Shown: positions 28,567 through 40,510, counted from the first letter of the stretch. The stretch is 54,591 nt of DNA from Gammaproteobacteria bacterium (GCA_020853135.1 JADYZO010000078.1:1-54591); one strand, 5' to 3'. Numbers and translations are program-made. The notes: a model not told the origin generated them from the letters alone.

Positions 28567-29765
28567 ATCACCCCGTCGCGCTGGAGCGCGGCCAGGGTCT
28601 CCTCGTCGTAGCCGAGCAGCCCGCCGAAGACCTCGCGGTTGTGCGCGCCGATCGCCGGGCCCGGCCATTCGGTGCGCCCCGGGGTGCCGCTGAGGAAGGG
28701 TACCATGGCCGGGATGGTCAGCGGCGAGCCATTGACCTCGACCTGCTCGAAGAGGCCGCGCGCCCTGAAGTGTTCGTCGTTCATCATGTCGACGACGCTG
28801 TAGATCGGCCCGGCCGGGACGTCGACGCGTTCAAGGCTCGCCAGCACGTCGGCGGCATCCAGGGTGCTGGTCCATGCGGTGATGGCCGCATCGAGTTCCT
28901 TCTCGTGCCGGACGCGACCCGCGTTGTTCGCCATGCGCGGATCGTCGGCGAGATCGGGCCGGCCCATGGCGTTCATCAGGCGCTTGTAGATGGAGTCACC
29001 GTTGCCACCGATGATGACGAAGCGCCCGTCCCGGCACCGATAGGTGTTGGTGGGCACGATCCCGGTCAGGGTCGAGCCCGAGGGCTCGCGGACCACGCCG
29101 GCACCCGAGTACTCTGGCACCACGCCTTCCATCATGTTGAAGACCGCCTCGTAGATGGCGGTGTCGATGACCTGGCCCGGGTGGCCCTTGAGCCGGTGCA
29201 CGCACGCGAGCAGGATGCCGATGACACAGTGCACGGCTGCCAGCGTGTCGCCAAGACTGAGGTTGGGTCGCACCGGCGCCTCGCCTGGGAAGCCATTCAC
29301 GTAGCGAAAGCCGCCCACGCCCTCGCAGACCGAGGCAAAGCCGGTGCGCGAGGCATAGGGGCCGGTCTGCCCATATCCGGAGATGCGGGCATAGACCAGC
29401 TCGGGGTGGGTCTTGCGCAGGTCGTCGGGGCCCAGTCCCCACTTCTCCAGGGTGCCGGGGCGGAAGTTCTCCACGAGGATGTCGGACTGGGCCGCGAGCT
29501 GGCGGACGATGTCGCGGCCCTGCTCGGAGCGCAGGTTGACCGTCACGCATTTCTTGTTGCGCCCGAGGCTGTGCCACCAGAGCGAGACGCCGTCCTTCAT
29601 CACCCGCCAGGTCCGGATCGGGTCGCCGGTCCCGGGTGGCTCGATCTTGATGACCTCGGCGCCGAAGTAGCCGAGGATGCTGGTGGTGAAGGGGCCGGCG
29701 AGCAGCTGGCCCATCTCCAGTACGCGGAAGCCGTCGAGCGGCCGTGCGGTGGTCTTGTGGTTCAT
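28563..29765 (-). CDS. CaiB/BaiF family CoA transferase (class III)
   Basis: The 400-residue enzyme moves CoA between carboxylic acids. Signatures are the N-terminal RVLEMGQLLAGPFTTSILGYFGAEVIK (first 20 residues are enough for the call), NFRPGTLEKWGL, and the probable catalytic aspartate D173 in LSLGDTLAAVH. The substrate cannot be read from sequence; relatives act on formyl-, carnitinyl-, succinyl- or bile-acid CoA. On the minus strand TTGGGC, 17 bp and TAGACT end 9 nt before the ATG, so the mRNA is probably leaderless. A formate link with the dehydrogenase operon is possible only if it were formyl-CoA transferase; nothing shows this. Confidence 0.9.
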   Translation of the reverse strand: MNHKTTARPLDGFRVLEMGQLLAGPFTTSILGYFGAEVIKIEPPGTGDPIRTWRVMKDGVSLWWHSLGRNKKCVTVNLRSEQGRDIVRQLAAQSDILVENFRPGTLEKWGLGPDDLRKTHPELVYARISGYGQTGPYASRTGFASVCEGVGGFRYVNGFPGEAPVRPNLSLGDTLAAVHCVIGILLACVHRLKGHPGQVIDTAIYEAVFNMMEGVVPEYSGAGVVREPSGSTLTGIVPTNTYRCRDGRFVIIGGNGDSIYKRLMNAMGRPDLADDPRMANNAGRVRHEKELDAAITAWTSTLDAADVLASLERVDVPAGPIYSVVDMMNDEHFRARGLFEQVEVNGSPLTIPAMVPFLSGTPGRTEWPGPAIGAHNREVFGGLLGYDEETLAALQRDGVI

Positions 29766-29774
29766 GGCCGCGGA

Positions 29775-29803
29775 AGTCTAGCGGAGCCGCCGGGACGGCC
29801 CAA
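29775..29803 (-). promoter_or_regulatory. CoA-transferase promoter, near-leaderless
   Basis: Minus-strand TTGGGC (29803-29798), 17 bp, TAGACT (29780-29775). Nine bases separate the -10 from the ATG, so transcription should start within about 3 nt of the start codon. No Shine-Dalgarno is present. Confidence 0.55.
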
Positions 29804-29860
29804 GTCCATTTGGCGATGGGAGGTCGGCCTCCGCCGCCTTCCGGGTGGTCCTGCCGTCTC

Positions 29861-30472
29861 TCAGCGGGGCTCGGCGGTGCCGGTAAAGTGGTAGGCGATG
29901 AAGCGTGGACCCTTGAGGTACCTGCGTTCGATGCGGGCGAAGCGAAAGCCCGCCTGTTCGATGGCGGTGTCGATGCTGCGGTTCGGGTGGCAGCCGGCGA
30001 GCAGGTGTATCGCGGGGTCCAGCCGGTCCTGGCGCCTCGCCACGTCCGGGTCCGGGGAGCGGCCATGCTCGAGAAAGAGCAGCCGCCCGTCGGGCCTGAG
30101 CACGCGGCGCACCTCGGCCAGCCCGGCCCCGAGGTCGGCCACCGAGCAGAGCGTCCAGGTCGTGACCACGGTGTCAATGCTGCCCGTCTCCAGCGGAATG
30201 GCTTCGGCGCCGCTGCCGAGCAGGGTGATGGGGAAGGGCAGTATCCCGGCCAGGCTGGCCGTTTTTGTGCGCAGGCTCTCCGCGGGTTCGAGCGCGAACA
30301 ACCGGGTGACCTCGCGGCTGTAGTAAGGCAGGTTCATGCCCGCGCCGATCCCCAGTTCCAGCACGCGCCCCGTGGCCTGCGCGGGAATGGGGGCACGATT
30401 CTCGCGCATGACCGGGTTGCGCATGCCGCGGTCGATCAGCCAGGGCAGGACGCGATTCTGGTACAGGCCCAT
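29861..30472 (-). CDS. Class I SAM-dependent methyltransferase
   Basis: The 203-residue protein is a small Methyltransf_11-type enzyme. It shows motif I VLELGIGAGMNLPYY (about 37-51), ALEPAESL (motif II), the VVTTWTLCSV motif and LRPDGRLLFLEHGRSPD (motif IV/post). Proteins with this LEHG pattern resemble the METTL7/UbiE-like group. Substrate unknown; soluble or peripheral. It starts 54 bp after the NTPase gene on the same strand and may be co-transcribed with it. Confidence 0.88.
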   Translation of the reverse strand: MGLYQNRVLPWLIDRGMRNPVMRENRAPIPAQATGRVLELGIGAGMNLPYYSREVTRLFALEPAESLRTKTASLAGILPFPITLLGSGAEAIPLETGSIDTVVTTWTLCSVADLGAGLAEVRRVLRPDGRLLFLEHGRSPDPDVARRQDRLDPAIHLLAGCHPNRSIDTAIEQAGFRFARIERRYLKGPRFIAYHFTGTAEPR

Positions 30473-30526
30473 GATGCGATCCCCGGTGGCCTCAGGCCGG
30501 GCGGCCGCGCCCGGCGGGTGCGGGTC

Positions 30527-31381
30527 TCATGACCCGCGGTTCTTCCGGTCGATGGCGGTGGCGACGAGTTCGAGGAAGCCGGTCTCGTCGCCGATACGCT
30601 CGAGGTCACGGGCATCCACGGTGTAGCCAAGGCGGTCCGCGTAGCGCTGGTAGAGCGGGCGGCGATGCCGGAGCAGCTCGGGGAATATCCACTGCACGAA
30701 CCGGTCCGGCTCGATCTGCTCGGCGGCGGACAATCCCTCCCGCTGGAGGTATTCCACCAGCTTGCGTTCGAAGAAGGCCTGGCTGTAATAGAGCGGTTTG
30801 GGGTTGGTGACGGCACGCCGGGTGAGTTCCTGTTCCAGGTCCCCGTCGGCACGCAGGTAGAGGATGAGCGTGTGGCCCGCGAGGGTGTCCCACATCGCGG
30901 CATCATCGATCTCGCAGATGCTGCCGCCGGCGTCGTTCAGGAAGTGGTCGTAGCCGTAGATTTCCTGCGCCTTGCCGATGAACTCCGCCACATCGCACAT
31001 GGCGTGCCGCTCGGCCTCGCGGTGCAGGTCCTGGCGCCGGCGGAACTCCTTGAGCGTCAGCCCACCCAGTTCGGGCCTGCCCACCTTGCCGAGGAAGGTG
31101 GCGATGGGCTCGAGATTGTGCACCGAGATGTTGCTGGCAATGTAGATGGAGTCGCTGCGCAGGAGCTTGCGCAGGAAGTCCACTTTCATCGCCTGGCGCT
31201 TGATGTTGTCGAGGATCGGTTCCTCGAGGTACTTGGTGCCGATGCGATAGTCCCCGGAATAATGGAACCACCGGCTCTTCGGCAGCTTGTTGGCCAGCGT
31301 CGTCTTCCCGACCCCCGACATGCCAAGCAGGGTGATGGCCTTGCGCGGCCAGGCCAGGAACTGCTCACGGGTCATTTGCAT
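30527..31381 (-). CDS. P-loop NTPase of unknown role (kinase-like)
   Basis: The 284-residue protein has a clear Walker A, GMSGVGKTT (20-28), at the base of a shikimate/nucleotide-kinase-like fold. Other conserved-looking blocks are WFHYSGDYRIGTKYL, SDSIYIASNISVHNL, and EIYGYDHFLNDAGGSICEI, which look like a family I have seen annotated only as ATPase in proteobacteria. No membrane or helicase motifs. An ATG 6 bp further in is an alternative start. Its AT-rich upstream region (31382-31440) suggests its own promoter. It lies between the methyltransferase and HNH genes on the same strand. Function unknown; a small-molecule kinase is one possibility. Confidence 0.7.
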   Translation of the reverse strand: MQMTREQFLAWPRKAITLLGMSGVGKTTLANKLPKSRWFHYSGDYRIGTKYLEEPILDNIKRQAMKVDFLRKLLRSDSIYIASNISVHNLEPIATFLGKVGRPELGGLTLKEFRRRQDLHREAERHAMCDVAEFIGKAQEIYGYDHFLNDAGGSICEIDDAAMWDTLAGHTLILYLRADGDLEQELTRRAVTNPKPLYYSQAFFERKLVEYLQREGLSAAEQIEPDRFVQWIFPELLRHRRPLYQRYADRLGYTVDARDLERIGDETGFLELVATAIDRKNRGS

Positions 31382-31453
31382 GGTAAAATATCGTTACAAA
31401 ACGTTAAGATATGGTTCATTTCAAAACCTGTTTCCTGCACCCATGCAGCTTGT

Positions 31454-32461
31454 CTATAGACCAGCCAGGCGCCGGTGCAGGTCAAGGGCTTCGATGCCCG
31501 GGTTCAATTCGCTGTCCTTCGGCAGGCGCAGTGGGCGCCCGGCGAGCAGGCGGTAGTTGCTCTCCAGCAGGTCATTGGCGATGACGACCGTCATGCTGCG
31601 GGTGTCGATGGCCAGTTTGCCGAGGTCGAAGAGCGTGTGCAGGTCCGAGCGCAGCAGCAGGCCATTGGATGGAGCGTAGGTGTGCTTGCCGCGGTAGGGG
31701 GCGATGCAGGCCGCTTCGAGCACGTCGAGTGCGTTGGAGTTGCTGATGGCGCAGCGGAAATCATAGGCTGCCAGCAGCGTCTGGCGGAAGGCGGGGTGGC
31801 CACGGCGGCGGATGATGCTTTCGATGACCTGGTTGCGGCCGCTCTTGCCGCTCTCCGGATCGAAGATCTGCATGCGCAGCAGCTCGCGCTCCGACAGCTG
31901 GATGATCCCGCTGACATCGAGCATCGGGCCACCCGCGGCGCTGGTGAGCAGGCGCCGGCGGATGAAGCGCTCGACCGAGCCGAACTCGGCCTCCATGCGG
32001 CGCACGATGTCTGCATCGATGCAGCTGAATTCGCCCGGGTTCTCCGGCAGGAAATCGGCAAGGGCGGCGCAGGGCTGGCCAAGGGCGATGGGCTCGCTGA
32101 GGAAGAATAGGTATTGCCGGAGTTCCTCCGCTGGCACCTCCTCACCCCAGATGGCCCGGGCCGCCCGCTCGTTCTGGTAGCGCCCGAGCACCCTGGCGTA
32201 GTGGCGCAGGACGCCCTTGTGGCTCATGAGGACGAAATCCCCCCGCGCCATCAGGAACCAGTTCTCGATGTGTTCGGCCCGTGGCGGCAGGCCCCAGGCA
32301 TAGAAACCGCGCGCGTGACGCTCGATCTCGATCAGCTCGGGGTAGGTGGAATCGCTGAAGTTGCGGATCACGACCTGCCGGTCGACCGGGTGCACCACCG
32401 ATTTCTCGGCATCGTTGCGGTCGCGCGGGCTGTCGCCCCCCGCGATGAAAATCCTGGGCAT
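31454..32461 (-). CDS. HNH-fold endonuclease-like protein with altered catalytic residue
   Basis: The 335-residue protein has a C-terminal HNH_2-type domain (about 215-285): FRCAIS, then EAACIAPYRG, SNGLLLRSDLHTLFDLGKL with N266 and H275. Relatives have A(A)HI at the catalytic histidine; here it is AACI (C252). The N-terminal half (residues 25-115, with FYAWGLPPRAEHIENWF and GDFVLMSHKGVLRHYARVL) resembles a PUA/EVE-type reader fold, which in other proteins recognises modified DNA; this is a loose impression. The start at 32461 is chosen over 32524 because the extension lacks conservation. It could belong to a modification-dependent restriction type, or be an inactive relative. Confidence 0.65.
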   Translation of the reverse strand: MPRIFIAGGDSPRDRNDAEKSVVHPVDRQVVIRNFSDSTYPELIEIERHARGFYAWGLPPRAEHIENWFLMARGDFVLMSHKGVLRHYARVLGRYQNERAARAIWGEEVPAEELRQYLFFLSEPIALGQPCAALADFLPENPGEFSCIDADIVRRMEAEFGSVERFIRRRLLTSAAGGPMLDVSGIIQLSERELLRMQIFDPESGKSGRNQVIESIIRRRGHPAFRQTLLAAYDFRCAISNSNALDVLEAACIAPYRGKHTYAPSNGLLLRSDLHTLFDLGKLAIDTRSMTVVIANDLLESNYRLLAGRPLRLPKDSELNPGIEALDLHRRLAGL

Positions 32462-32535
32462 GTGCTGAGTGGTCCGCGACCGGATTCCCGGCCGGTAGTC
32501 TGGCAGGAATTGGCGGGTTTGCAATGCTTTACGCG

Positions 32536-32564
32536 TTCTACCGCAGGCACGAACCGGTTATCAT
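32536..32564 (+). promoter_or_regulatory. Candidate thrA promoter
   Basis: TTCTAC (32536-32541), 17 bp, TATCAT (32559-32564). The leader of about 60 nt holds short GC stems but no visible Thr/Ile-rich leader peptide, so thr-type attenuation as in E. coli is not apparent. Confidence 0.4.
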
Positions 32565-32633
32565 TACGCGCTTTTCGCGGGTAGCCGGGGTGGTCCCCAG
32601 GCACCCGGTCGCAGGACAGGCGGGATCACCGAG

Positions 32634-35126
32634 ATGGCTGACAACAAGTGGCTGGTTCACAAGTTCGGCGGCAGCAGCGTGGCCGACGCCGACTGCTTCC
32701 GTCGCGTGGGCGACATCCTGCTGGCCGAGACGGCACAGCGCCGGGCCGTGGTCGTCTCGGCCATGGCGAAGATGACCGATGGGCTGCTCGCGCTGGTGGC
32801 CGGTGCCGAGAAGTCCCCGGATGGCATCGCCCCTGGCCTGGACGTGCTCGCAACGCGGTACCGCGACACCGCCCGTGCGCTGTTGCCGCCGCCCGCGCTG
32901 GAGCCGGTGCTGGGCGCCTTCGAGGCCGACCTGGCCGATGCGCGCGATGTCCTCCACGCCATCTCGCTGGTGCGATCGGCGGCCGAGCGCAGCCGCGACC
33001 TCATCGCCGGCTTCGGCGAGCTCTGGTCATCGCGGCTGCTTGCCGCCTACCTGGCCGAGCGCTGCCGCCAGTCCGGCATCGATCGCCCGGTGCGCTGGGT
33101 GGATGCGCGCCAGGTCATCGTCATCGAGCATGGCGAGCTCGGGCCTGCCGTGCAGTGGGAGGAGTGCCGGCAGCGCGCGCGCCGCCTGTTCGGCGACCTG
33201 CAGGCGGGCATCGCCGTGGTCACCGGTTTCATCGCCGCGGAGAAGTCCGGCCTCTACACCACGCTCGGGCGCAATGGCAGCGACTACTCGGCCTCGATCA
33301 TCGGCGCGCTGCTCGAGGCCAGCCGGATCATCATCTGGACCGACGTGGACGGGGTCATGAGCGCGGACCCCAACCGTGTCCCGGAGGCCGCCATCATCCG
33401 CGAGCTCTCGTACAACGAGGCGATGGAGCTCGCCTATTTCGGCGCCAAGGTGATCCACCCGCAGACCATGGCTCCGGCCGTCCTGCAATCGATCCCGATC
33501 TACATCAGGAACACGTTCAATCCGGCGGCACCCGGCTCGCGCGTCGGCCCCGCGGGCGGTGAACACCGCGACCAGATCAAGGGCGTGACCTCGGTGGACG
33601 ACGTGGCGCTGGTGAACCTGGAAGGCACCGGCATGATCGGCGTACCGGGCACCGCCGACAGGCTGTTCGGTGCGCTGCGTCGCGCCGGCATTTCCGTCAT
33701 CCTGATCTCCCAGGCCAGCTCCGAGCATTCGATCTGCTTTGCGGTGCCTTCCCGCCATGCGTTGCGCGTGGCGGAGGTGGTGCGCCAGGCCTTCACGCTG
33801 GAACTGCAGCAGGGCCAGATCCAGAGCGTGGACGTGAAGACCGATTGCAGCATCATCGCCGTGGTCGGCGATGGCATGGCCGGGTTGCCGGGCATTGCCG
33901 CCAAGTTCTTCGGCACGCTCGGCAACGCGGGCATCAGCGTGCGCGCCATCGCGCAGGGCTCCTCCGAACGCAACATCTCGGCGGTCATCGACAAGCGCGA
34001 TGCGACCCGCGCGCTGCGCGCGGCCCATTCGGGCTTCTACCTCTCGGCGAAGACCGTTTCCATCGGCCTGATCGGCCCGGGCAACGTCGGCGCGACGCTG
34101 CTCGACCAGATGGCTGAGCAGGCCGGGCAGCTGCGGGGCGAGTTCGGCCTCGACCTGCGCGTGCGCGCCATCGCCACCTCCAGCCGCATGCTCCTGGCGG
34201 ACCGGGCCATCGACCTCAAGGACTGGCGCCGGGTCATGCAGGGTGGCACCGAGCCGCTGGACTGGGCACGCTTCATGCGCCACGTGCAGGCGGACCACAT
34301 CCCGCACGCGGCGATGGTCGACTGCAGCGCCAGCCAGGAAGTGGCCAACCGCTACCTCGACTGGCTGGGCGCCGGCATCCACGTGGTCACGCCCACCAAG
34401 AAGGCGCACAGCGGCACGCTGGCGAGCTACGACGCGCTGGTCGAGGCCTGCCGCCGGCACAACGCACACTTCCTCTACGAGACCACCGTCGGTGCCGCGT
34501 TGCCGGTCGTCGGCACGCTGCGCGACCTCAAGCAGACCGGCGACGAGATCCTGAGCATCGAGGGCATCCTCTCCGGGACGCTCGCCTACCTGTTCAACGT
34601 CTTCGATGGCGGGCGCCCGTTCTCGGCGATCGTGCGCGAGGCGCGCGAGAAGGGCTATACCGAGCCCGACCCGCGCGATGACCTGTCCGGCATGGACTTC
34701 GCCCGCAAGCTCATCATCCTCGGCCGGGAGATGGGCATGCGGCTGGAGATGAAGGACATCGCCGTGGAATCACTGGTCCCCTCCGGGCTGGCGGGCCTCA
34801 CGGTCGAGCAGTTCCTCGACGGGCTGCCGAAGCACGATGCGGCGATGCTCGGGCGCCTGCAGGCTGCGCGCCAGGCGGGCAGGGTCCTGCGCTACGTCGG
34901 GCGCCTCAGCCGCAAGGATGGCGCGACCGTGCGCCTGGAGGCGCTGGCGGCGGATCACCCGTTCGCGCACATGAACCTCACGGACAACATCGTGCGCTAT
35001 GAATCGCGCCGGTACAGCGCCAACCCGCTGGTGGTCCAGGGACCGGGCGCCGGGCCCGCAGTCACCGCCGCCGGCGTGTTCGCCGACATCCTGCGCCTGG
35101 CGTCCTACCTCGGGCCGGTGCGCTAG
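32634..35126 (+). CDS. thrA: Bifunctional aspartate kinase/homoserine dehydrogenase I
   Basis: The 830-residue fused enzyme catalyses the first and third steps from aspartate to threonine and methionine. The aspartokinase domain (1-300) opens with HKFGGSSVADAD and carries GFIAAEKSGLYTTLGRNGSD and WTDVDGVMSADP. Tandem ACT domains (about 315-460) probably bind threonine. The homoserine dehydrogenase domain (about 470-830) shows the nucleotide-binding GLIGPGNVGATLL and the catalytic region TPTKKAHSG to GIMDF-like GMDFARKLIIL. Length matches E. coli ThrA (820). It is followed after 4 bp by thrC; no homoserine kinase lies between. Confidence 0.96.
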   Translation: MADNKWLVHKFGGSSVADADCFRRVGDILLAETAQRRAVVVSAMAKMTDGLLALVAGAEKSPDGIAPGLDVLATRYRDTARALLPPPALEPVLGAFEADLADARDVLHAISLVRSAAERSRDLIAGFGELWSSRLLAAYLAERCRQSGIDRPVRWVDARQVIVIEHGELGPAVQWEECRQRARRLFGDLQAGIAVVTGFIAAEKSGLYTTLGRNGSDYSASIIGALLEASRIIIWTDVDGVMSADPNRVPEAAIIRELSYNEAMELAYFGAKVIHPQTMAPAVLQSIPIYIRNTFNPAAPGSRVGPAGGEHRDQIKGVTSVDDVALVNLEGTGMIGVPGTADRLFGALRRAGISVILISQASSEHSICFAVPSRHALRVAEVVRQAFTLELQQGQIQSVDVKTDCSIIAVVGDGMAGLPGIAAKFFGTLGNAGISVRAIAQGSSERNISAVIDKRDATRALRAAHSGFYLSAKTVSIGLIGPGNVGATLLDQMAEQAGQLRGEFGLDLRVRAIATSSRMLLADRAIDLKDWRRVMQGGTEPLDWARFMRHVQADHIPHAAMVDCSASQEVANRYLDWLGAGIHVVTPTKKAHSGTLASYDALVEACRRHNAHFLYETTVGAALPVVGTLRDLKQTGDEILSIEGILSGTLAYLFNVFDGGRPFSAIVREAREKGYTEPDPRDDLSGMDFARKLIILGREMGMRLEMKDIAVESLVPSGLAGLTVEQFLDGLPKHDAAMLGRLQAARQAGRVLRYVGRLSRKDGATVRLEALAADHPFAHMNLTDNIVRYESRRYSANPLVVQGPGAGPAVTAAGVFADILRLASYLGPVR

Positions 35127-35130
35127 CCCC

Positions 35131-36447
35131 ATGGAATACCGCAGCACCCGGGGCGGGCCGGCGGTCTGCATCGAACAGGCGATCATGAGCGGCACCGCCC
35201 CCGACGGTGGCCTGTACGTGCCCTGCACGCTGCCGGCGCTCACGCCGGAGGATTTCGCCGGCCGCGAGTCGTTCGCGGACATCGCGACACGGTTCCTGCT
35301 GCCCTTCATGAGCGGCTCCAGCCTCGAGGCGCCGCTGCCGGCGATCTGTGCCGGGGCGCTGGATTTCCCGGTGCCGGTCCGGCCCATCGAGTCTGGCCTG
35401 GCCGTGCTGGAGCTCTTCCACGGACCCACCGCCGCCTTCAAGGACGTCGGGGCCCGGTTCCTGGCGGCGACGATGGGCCACATCCTCCGCGAGGGGCGCC
35501 ATGCACGGGCGCCGGTGACCATCCTCGTGGCCACCTCGGGCGACACGGGTGGTGCGGTGGCGGCAGCCTTCCACCGCCGGCCCGGGCTGCGGGTGGTGGT
35601 GCTGTTCCCGGCCGGCCGGGTCTCCCCGCGCCAGCAGCACCAGCTCAGCTGCTGGGGCGACAACGTCCTGTCGCTGGCGGTGGAGGGCGAGTTCGACGAC
35701 TGCCAGCGGCTCGTCAAGGCGGCGTTCGCCGATCCGGCGCTGGCGCGGGCGCACAACCTGTGTTCGGCCAACAGCATCAATGTCGGACGCCTGCTGCCCC
35801 AGGCCGCCTACTACGCCAGGACCAGCCTGGAGCACCACCGGCGCACGGGCGAGCGCACGAGCTTCATCATTCCGACGGGCAACCTCGGCAATGCCTTCGC
35901 CTGCGTCTGGGCCAGGCATGTCGGCCTGCCCATCGACCGCATCGTCCTGGCGACCAACGCCAACACCACGGTGGAGGACTTCCTGGCCACCGGCCAGTGG
36001 CTGCCGCGGCCGACTGTCGCCACGCTGGCCTCGGCCATGGATGTCGGCAACCCGAGCAACATGGAGCGGCTGCGCGATCTCTGCGGCGCCGGCGTCGAGC
36101 GTGTGCGCGAGGAAGTCAGCGCGGTTGCGGTGTCGGATGACGCTATCCGGGCCACCATCCGCGACGAGTACCGGCGCAATGGCTCGGCATTCTGCCCGCA
36201 CACCGCCACGGCCCTGCATGCCTACCGGCACCTGCCGGTTGTCGAACGCGCGAACCGGCACTGGGTGGTGGTCGCCACGGCACACCCGGCCAAGTTCGAC
36301 ACCATCGTCGAACCGTTGCTGGGCATCACCCTCGAGCCGCCCGCCGAGCTGACCCGCCTCCTGGCATTGCCGTCGCACTTCGCCACGATCCGGCCCGAGC
36401 TGCCGGTGCTGGCGGACCGGCTCGCCGGGTGGAGCGCACATGGCTGA
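35131..36447 (+). CDS. thrC: Threonine synthase
   Basis: ThrC converts O-phosphohomoserine to threonine with PLP. The 438-residue protein has an N-terminal YRSTRGG...DGGLYVP segment, the PLP lysine K104 in HGPTAAFKDVGARF, VATSGDTGGA and IPTGNLGNAFA. The frame extends further upstream into thrA, but homology begins at this ATG, 4 bp after the thrA stop. The operon order thrA-thrC lacks thrB. Its 3' end overlaps the NERD gene by 8 bp. Confidence 0.95.
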   Translation: MEYRSTRGGPAVCIEQAIMSGTAPDGGLYVPCTLPALTPEDFAGRESFADIATRFLLPFMSGSSLEAPLPAICAGALDFPVPVRPIESGLAVLELFHGPTAAFKDVGARFLAATMGHILREGRHARAPVTILVATSGDTGGAVAAAFHRRPGLRVVVLFPAGRVSPRQQHQLSCWGDNVLSLAVEGEFDDCQRLVKAAFADPALARAHNLCSANSINVGRLLPQAAYYARTSLEHHRRTGERTSFIIPTGNLGNAFACVWARHVGLPIDRIVLATNANTTVEDFLATGQWLPRPTVATLASAMDVGNPSNMERLRDLCGAGVERVREEVSAVAVSDDAIRATIRDEYRRNGSAFCPHTATALHAYRHLPVVERANRHWVVVATAHPAKFDTIVEPLLGITLEPPAELTRLLALPSHFATIRPELPVLADRLAGWSAHG

Positions 36448-37030
36448 AGGCGGGTTGGCGGCGACGGGGCGCCTGCCGCTCCTCGTCGGGCTCGGGCTGC
36501 TCGGCATGGCCGCGCTCGCTGGCGCCGCCACCTGGTGGCATGTCCGGCGCAAGCGCGCCGGCAGCGTACCGGCGCGGCTCGCGCGGGTCAGCCAGGCGCT
36601 GCTGTCAGGCGTGCTGATCCCGCATGTGGAAGGCGGACACATCCACCTGCAGCACGTCCTGCTCACGCGGCAGGGCATCCTCGTGGTGGACCTGCGCGAC
36701 ATCGTGGGCCACGTATTCGGCAGCGAGAGCATGCAGGAGTGGACGGTGCTCGACCGCAGCCACCGCTCCACGTTTTCCAATCCGCTGCCGGCGCTCTATG
36801 ACCGGATGGCCGCCGTCCGGCGGCTGGTGCCCGAGGTGCCGGTGCGCGGTCTCGTCGTGTTCACCCCGGGCGCGGATTTCAGCAAGGGTTATCCGCCCAA
36901 CGTGGCCATGCTGGATGGCCTGCTCGAGGAACTCGGCAGCATGGCCGAGTCGCATGACGACCCGCCTGCCGACCTGCTGGAGGGCGCCTGGGGACGGCTG
37001 GCGCGGGAGGCCGTCAGCGCGGGCCGCTGA
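36440..37030 (+). CDS. NERD-domain membrane-anchored protein
   Basis: The 196-residue protein has one N-terminal membrane helix (about 12-33) and then a nuclease-related NERD domain (about 45-160), with IHLQHVLLTRQGILVVDLRD as the characteristic core and VFTPGADFSKGYP nearer the end. NERD resembles restriction-endonuclease folds, but most members are uncharacterised. The ATG overlaps thrC by 8 bp, so it is read through from the thr operon. Its 3' end overlaps the convergent tatD gene by 17 bp. Role unknown. Confidence 0.82.
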   Translation: MAEGGLAATGRLPLLVGLGLLGMAALAGAATWWHVRRKRAGSVPARLARVSQALLSGVLIPHVEGGHIHLQHVLLTRQGILVVDLRDIVGHVFGSESMQEWTVLDRSHRSTFSNPLPALYDRMAAVRRLVPEVPVRGLVVFTPGADFSKGYPPNVAMLDGLLEELGSMAESHDDPPADLLEGAWGRLAREAVSAGR

Positions 37031-37831
37031 GCGGTCCGGGGTGCGGCGGCAGGCCGAAGAGCCTTTCGGTGTTGGCCGTGGCGGCCGCGGCCAGGACCGC
37101 CGGCTCGATGCCCATGTGGCGCGCGGTGGCCTGCAGGACGACCGGCAGGTTGGCCGGCTCGTTGCGCCGGTTCGGCGTGGTCTTCGCCAGTGAGCGCGGC
37201 AGCAGGTAGGGGGCGTCGGTCTCCAGCATGAGGCGGTCGGGCGGCAGCGCCATCACCGCATCGCGCAGGCTCGCGCCGCGGGCGTCGTCGCAGATCCAGC
37301 CGGTGATGCCGATGTAGAGGCCCAGTTCGAGGTAGGCCTCCATCTGCGCGCGGGTCCCGGTGAAGCAGTGCGCGACCCCGCCGGCCAGGCTGCTCCGCCA
37401 CTCGCGGACCATGGCCAGGAAATCGGCGTGCGCCTCGCGCTGGTGGAGGAATACCGGCTTGCCGATGGCGGCGGCCAGTTCGAGCTGCCTGGCGAAGGCC
37501 TCGCGCTGCACCGGCCGGGGCGAGAGGTCCCGGAAATAATCGAGGCCGCATTCGCCGATGGCCACGACTTCCTCATGGGCGGCCAGTGCGGCGAGCCGCG
37601 CTGTCGTCTGCGGGTCATACTCGAGCGCGTGGTGCGGGTGCACGCCTGCGGTGGCGAACAGCTGCCCCGGGGCGCCGCGCGCGAGGGCCAGCGCCTGGGA
37701 GCTGCTCCCGGCGCTGGCGCCCGTGATGATCAGGCGCGACACCCCGGCGGCGGTGGCCCGGGCCAGCACCGCGCCACGGTCATGGTCGAAGGCATCGTGC
37801 GTGAGGTTGGCGCCGATGTCGATCAGGCCGG

Positions 37832-37835
<4 letters not shown>
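37014..37835 (-). CDS. tatD: TatD-family metal-dependent deoxyribonuclease
   Basis: The 273-residue TIM-barrel hydrolase has [11 protein letters not shown] (metal ligand region), [29 protein letters not shown] and [10 protein letters not shown], all expected in TatD nucleases. E. coli TatD is a 3'-5' DNase linked to DNA repair. In its first motif N replaces the usual H of DxHxH (DIGANL), as in genuine TatD rather than YcfH. It overlaps the acnA stop by 4 bp and is probably co-transcribed with it. Confidence 0.92.

Positions 37836-40510
<2,675 letters not shown>

Noticed and set aside
32565-32633. thr operon attenuator peptide
   Set aside because: No short reading frame rich in Thr/Ile codons and no T-tract terminator are visible.
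36440-37030. NERD gene as part of a defence system
   Set aside because: It overlaps thrC and looks like a housekeeping passenger of the thr operon; no partner genes support defence.
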